NCBI GenBank assembly: GCA_016794035.1
Contig: JAEUHS010000062.1
Coordinates: forward strand, 1-39,501
From: Planctomycetota bacterium
GTDB lineage: Bacteria > Planctomycetota > UBA1135 > UBA2386
Reading direction: 5' to 3'
Length of the DNA: 39,501 nt
Part shown: one piece after another, positions 37,573 to 39,501 of the stretch
How positions within the stretch are numbered: position 1 is the stretch's first letter
Layout of the letters: every line of letters begins with the position of its first letter
Translations under genes and position numbers: made by a program
Notes under the pieces: generated by a model
Told to the model about the DNA's origin: nothing
Seen by the model: only the letters and a program-made list of their open reading frames with translations
The model's database searches: none

Positions 37573-39501
37573 ATGGCCTCGCCCTGCAGCACCCCGGACC
37601 CGGCGCAGTTCCTGCCGACGACCGCCGCCGAGATGCAGGCGCGCGGCTGGGACGCGGTCGACGTGGTGTTCGTGTCGGGCGATGCCTACGTCGACCACCC
37701 GTCGTTCGCCGCGGCGCTGCTCGGGCGCGTGCTCGAGGCCGAAGGCTTCCGCGTCGCGATCCTGCCGCAGCCGGCGTGGCAGGATGCGGGGGCATTCCGG
37801 CAGTTCGGCCGCCCGCGGCTCTGCTTCGCGGTCAGCGCCGGCAACATGGACTCGATGATCAACCACTACACGGCGAACAAGAAGCGGCGCAACGACGACG
37901 CCTATTCGCCCGGTGGTCGCATCGAGCTGCGGCCCGACCGCGCGACCAACGTCTACGCGCAGCGCTGTCGCGAGGCGTTCCCCGGCGTGCCGGTGGTCGC
38001 CGGCGGTGTCGAGGCGTCGCTGCGCCGCATCGCGCACTTCGACTACTGGTCGGAGACGGTGCGGCCGAGCATCCTCGTCACGTCGAAGGCCGATCTGGTC
38101 GGCTTCGGCATGGGCGAACGCGTGCTGCTGGAGATCTGCCGCCGGCTGCGCGACGGCCGCGCGATCACCGACTGCCGTGACCTGCGCGGGGTCGCCTATC
38201 TGCTCGGCGGCAAGGAGACGCTGCCGGCGCACGAGTGGCACGACGCGGCGTGCGACAACCGCACCGTCGAACTGCCGAGCTTCGAGCAGGTCAAGGCGGA
38301 CAAGGTCGCGTTCGCGACGGCGACGCGCCTCTTGCACCACGAGACCAACCCGCAGAACGGGCGGCGCCTGACGCAGCGGCACGGCGATCGTGTCCTGGTC
38401 GTGAACCCGCCGGCGCTGGCGCTCGACGAGGCGGGCATGGACCGCATCTACGACCTGCCCTACACGCGCAAGCCGCACCCGCGCTACCGGGAACCGATCC
38501 CGGCGCACACGATGATCAAGGACTCGATCACGACGATGCGCGGGTGCTTCGGCGGCTGCACGTTCTGTTCGATCACGATGCACCAGGGCCGCGCGATCCA
38601 GAGCCGCAGCCACGACTCGGTCGTGCGCGAGGCGCGGATCATGGCCAGCGACCCCGAGTTCAAGGGCCACATCAGCGACGTCGGCGGCCCGACCGCCAAC
38701 ATGTATCGCATGCGGTGCACGCGCCCCGAGGTCGAGGCGAAGTGCCGACGCCTGTCGTGCGTGCACCCGACCGTCTGCAAGCTGCTCGGCGTCGACCACG
38801 GCCCGACCAAGGACCTGCTGCAGGCCGTGCGCGAGACGCCCGGCGTCAAGTCGGTGCGCGTCGCGTCCGGCATCCGCATGGACCTCGCGCGCTTCGACGA
38901 CGAGTACCTGCAGCAGATGGCCACGCACCACGTCGGTGGCCAGCTGAAGGTCGCGCCCGAACACGTGAGCGAGAAGGTGCTGGCGCTGATGAAGAAGCCG
39001 GCGACGAACACGTTCGAAGAGTTCGCCGACAAGTTCGCGGCCGCGAGCGCGCGCGCGGGCAAGGAGCAGTACCTGATCCCCTACTTCATCGCCTCGCACC
39101 CGGGTTCCTCGGTGCACGAGATGATCGAGCTGGCGGTGTTCCTGCAGGCGCGTGGCTACAGGCCGCGCCAGGTGCAGGACTTCATCCCGGCCCCGATGGA
39201 CATCGCGACCTGCATGTACCACACCGGCCTCGATCCGATGACGATGCGGCCGGTCGAGACCGTGAAGAAGCTGAAGGACCGCGAGGTACAGCGCGCGCTG
39301 ATGCAGTTCTTCAAGCCGGAGAACTGGTTTCTCGTGCATCGCGCGCTGCTCGACGCCGGCCGGAAGGACCTGATCGGCACCGGCCCGCAGTGCCTGATCA
39401 AGGCCGAGCCGCCGAAGGCGGCGCTGCAGGCGCGGCGCGACGCGGCGAACGGGCGCCGGCGCGGCGACCCGACCTACGTGCACGCCAAGGATGCCGGCGT
39501 G
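37573..39501 (+). CDS. ygiQ: YgiQ-family radical SAM protein, 3' end beyond the window
   Basis: The frame is open from the ATG at 37573 to the edge, giving 643 residues without a stop. The N-terminal domain ([21 protein letters not shown], then [21 protein letters not shown] and [19 protein letters not shown]) is diagnostic for YgiQ/UPF0313. The radical SAM cluster motif is CFGGCTFC at residues 325-332, binding a 4Fe-4S cluster. [13 protein letters not shown] and [19 protein letters not shown] follow, then [18 protein letters not shown]. These enzymes start radical chemistry on SAM; the physiological reaction of YgiQ is not established. Only the C-terminal tail, often Lys/Arg/Gly-rich, seems to be missing. 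It is divergent from the sulfatase, 248 bp apart. Confidence 0.95.
   Translation, partial: MASPCSTPDPAQFLPTTAAEMQARGWDAVDVVFVSGDAYVDHPSFAAALLGRVLEAEGFRVAILPQPAWQDAGAFRQFGRPRLCFAVSAGNMDSMINHYTANKKRRNDDAYSPGGRIELRPDRATNVYAQRCREAFPGVPVVAGGVEASLRRIAHFDYWSETVRPSILVTSKADLVGFGMGERVLLEICRRLRDGRAITDCRDLRGVAYLLGGKETLPAHEWHDAACDNRTVELPSFEQVKADKVAFATATRLLHHETNPQNGRRLTQRHGDRVLVVNPPALALDEAGMDRIYDLPYTRKPHPRYREPIPAHTMIKDSITTMRGCFGGCTFCSITMHQGRAIQSRSHDSVVREARIMASDPEFKGHISDVGGPTANMYRMRCTRPEVEAKCRRLSCVHPTVCKLLGVDHGPTKDLLQAVRETPGVKSVRVASGIRMDLARFDDEYLQQMATHHVGGQLKVAPEHVSEKVLALMKKPATNTFEEFADKFAAASARAGKEQYLIPYFIASHPGSSVHEMIELAVFLQARGYRPRQVQDFIPAPMDIATCMYHTGLDPMTMRPVETVKKLKDREVQRALMQFFKPENWFLVHRALLDAGRKDLIGTGPQCLIKAEPPKAALQARRDAANGRRRGDPTYVHAKDAGV

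Overview
The window is about 39.5 kb of very GC-rich bacterial chromosome, I judge near 70% G+C. It is packed with 28 protein-coding genes or gene remnants on both strands. No rRNA, tRNA, CRISPR array, insertion sequence or phage gene was recognised. Several features suggest a planctomycete-type, double-membraned bacterium: an ECF sigma factor overlapping a transmembrane Ser/Thr kinase with TPR repeats, a secreted arylsulfatase and a sialate-O-acetylesterase-like hydrolase, a C-terminal GxPGC-type domain shared by two exported proteins, a TamB-type envelope protein with an Omp85 partner, and many lipoprotein or Sec signal peptides. The phylum assignment is inference; no marker gene settles it.

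Left part (1-7.3 kb): a bacterial Ig-like repeat lipoprotein running off the left edge; a scar where the 3' ends of a GH15 glycosidase and a trehalose-6-phosphate synthase/phosphatase meet back to back with both 5' halves missing; a CPA1 cation/proton antiporter with an RCK domain; a secreted sugar-dehydrogenase-like/di-haem lipoprotein; and a pseudopilin-like gene broken by an in-frame TGA.

Middle (7.3-23 kb): a large exported beta-sandwich protein, a secreted alpha/beta hydrolase, a CobW-type metal-chaperone GTPase divergent from an amidohydrolase, a small exported protein, the sigma/kinase signalling pair, a cysteine-rich lipoprotein, and a two-gene envelope operon (tamB followed by a lipoprotein version of TamA, resembling TamL of Bacteroidetes).

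Right part (23-39.5 kb): the ribosome-assembly GTPase EngB, a SAM methyltransferase, a GT-C membrane glycosyltransferase, a small Lys/Ala-rich protein, an exported esterase, a small coiled-coil stress-type protein, an M28 peptidase with PDZ domain, a HEAT-like repeat protein, a PGM1-like ATP-grasp ligase, two overlapping sulfotransferase genes facing a sulfatase, and a YgiQ-type radical SAM protein running off the right edge.

Two window-wide patterns stand out. First, many starts have no Shine-Dalgarno sequence but carry a TANNNT box 7-13 nt upstream, consistent with leaderless or nearly leaderless transcripts. Second, gene ends often carry strong GC hairpins without a T-tract. Most long open frames opposite real genes are artefacts of the GC content and were left out.
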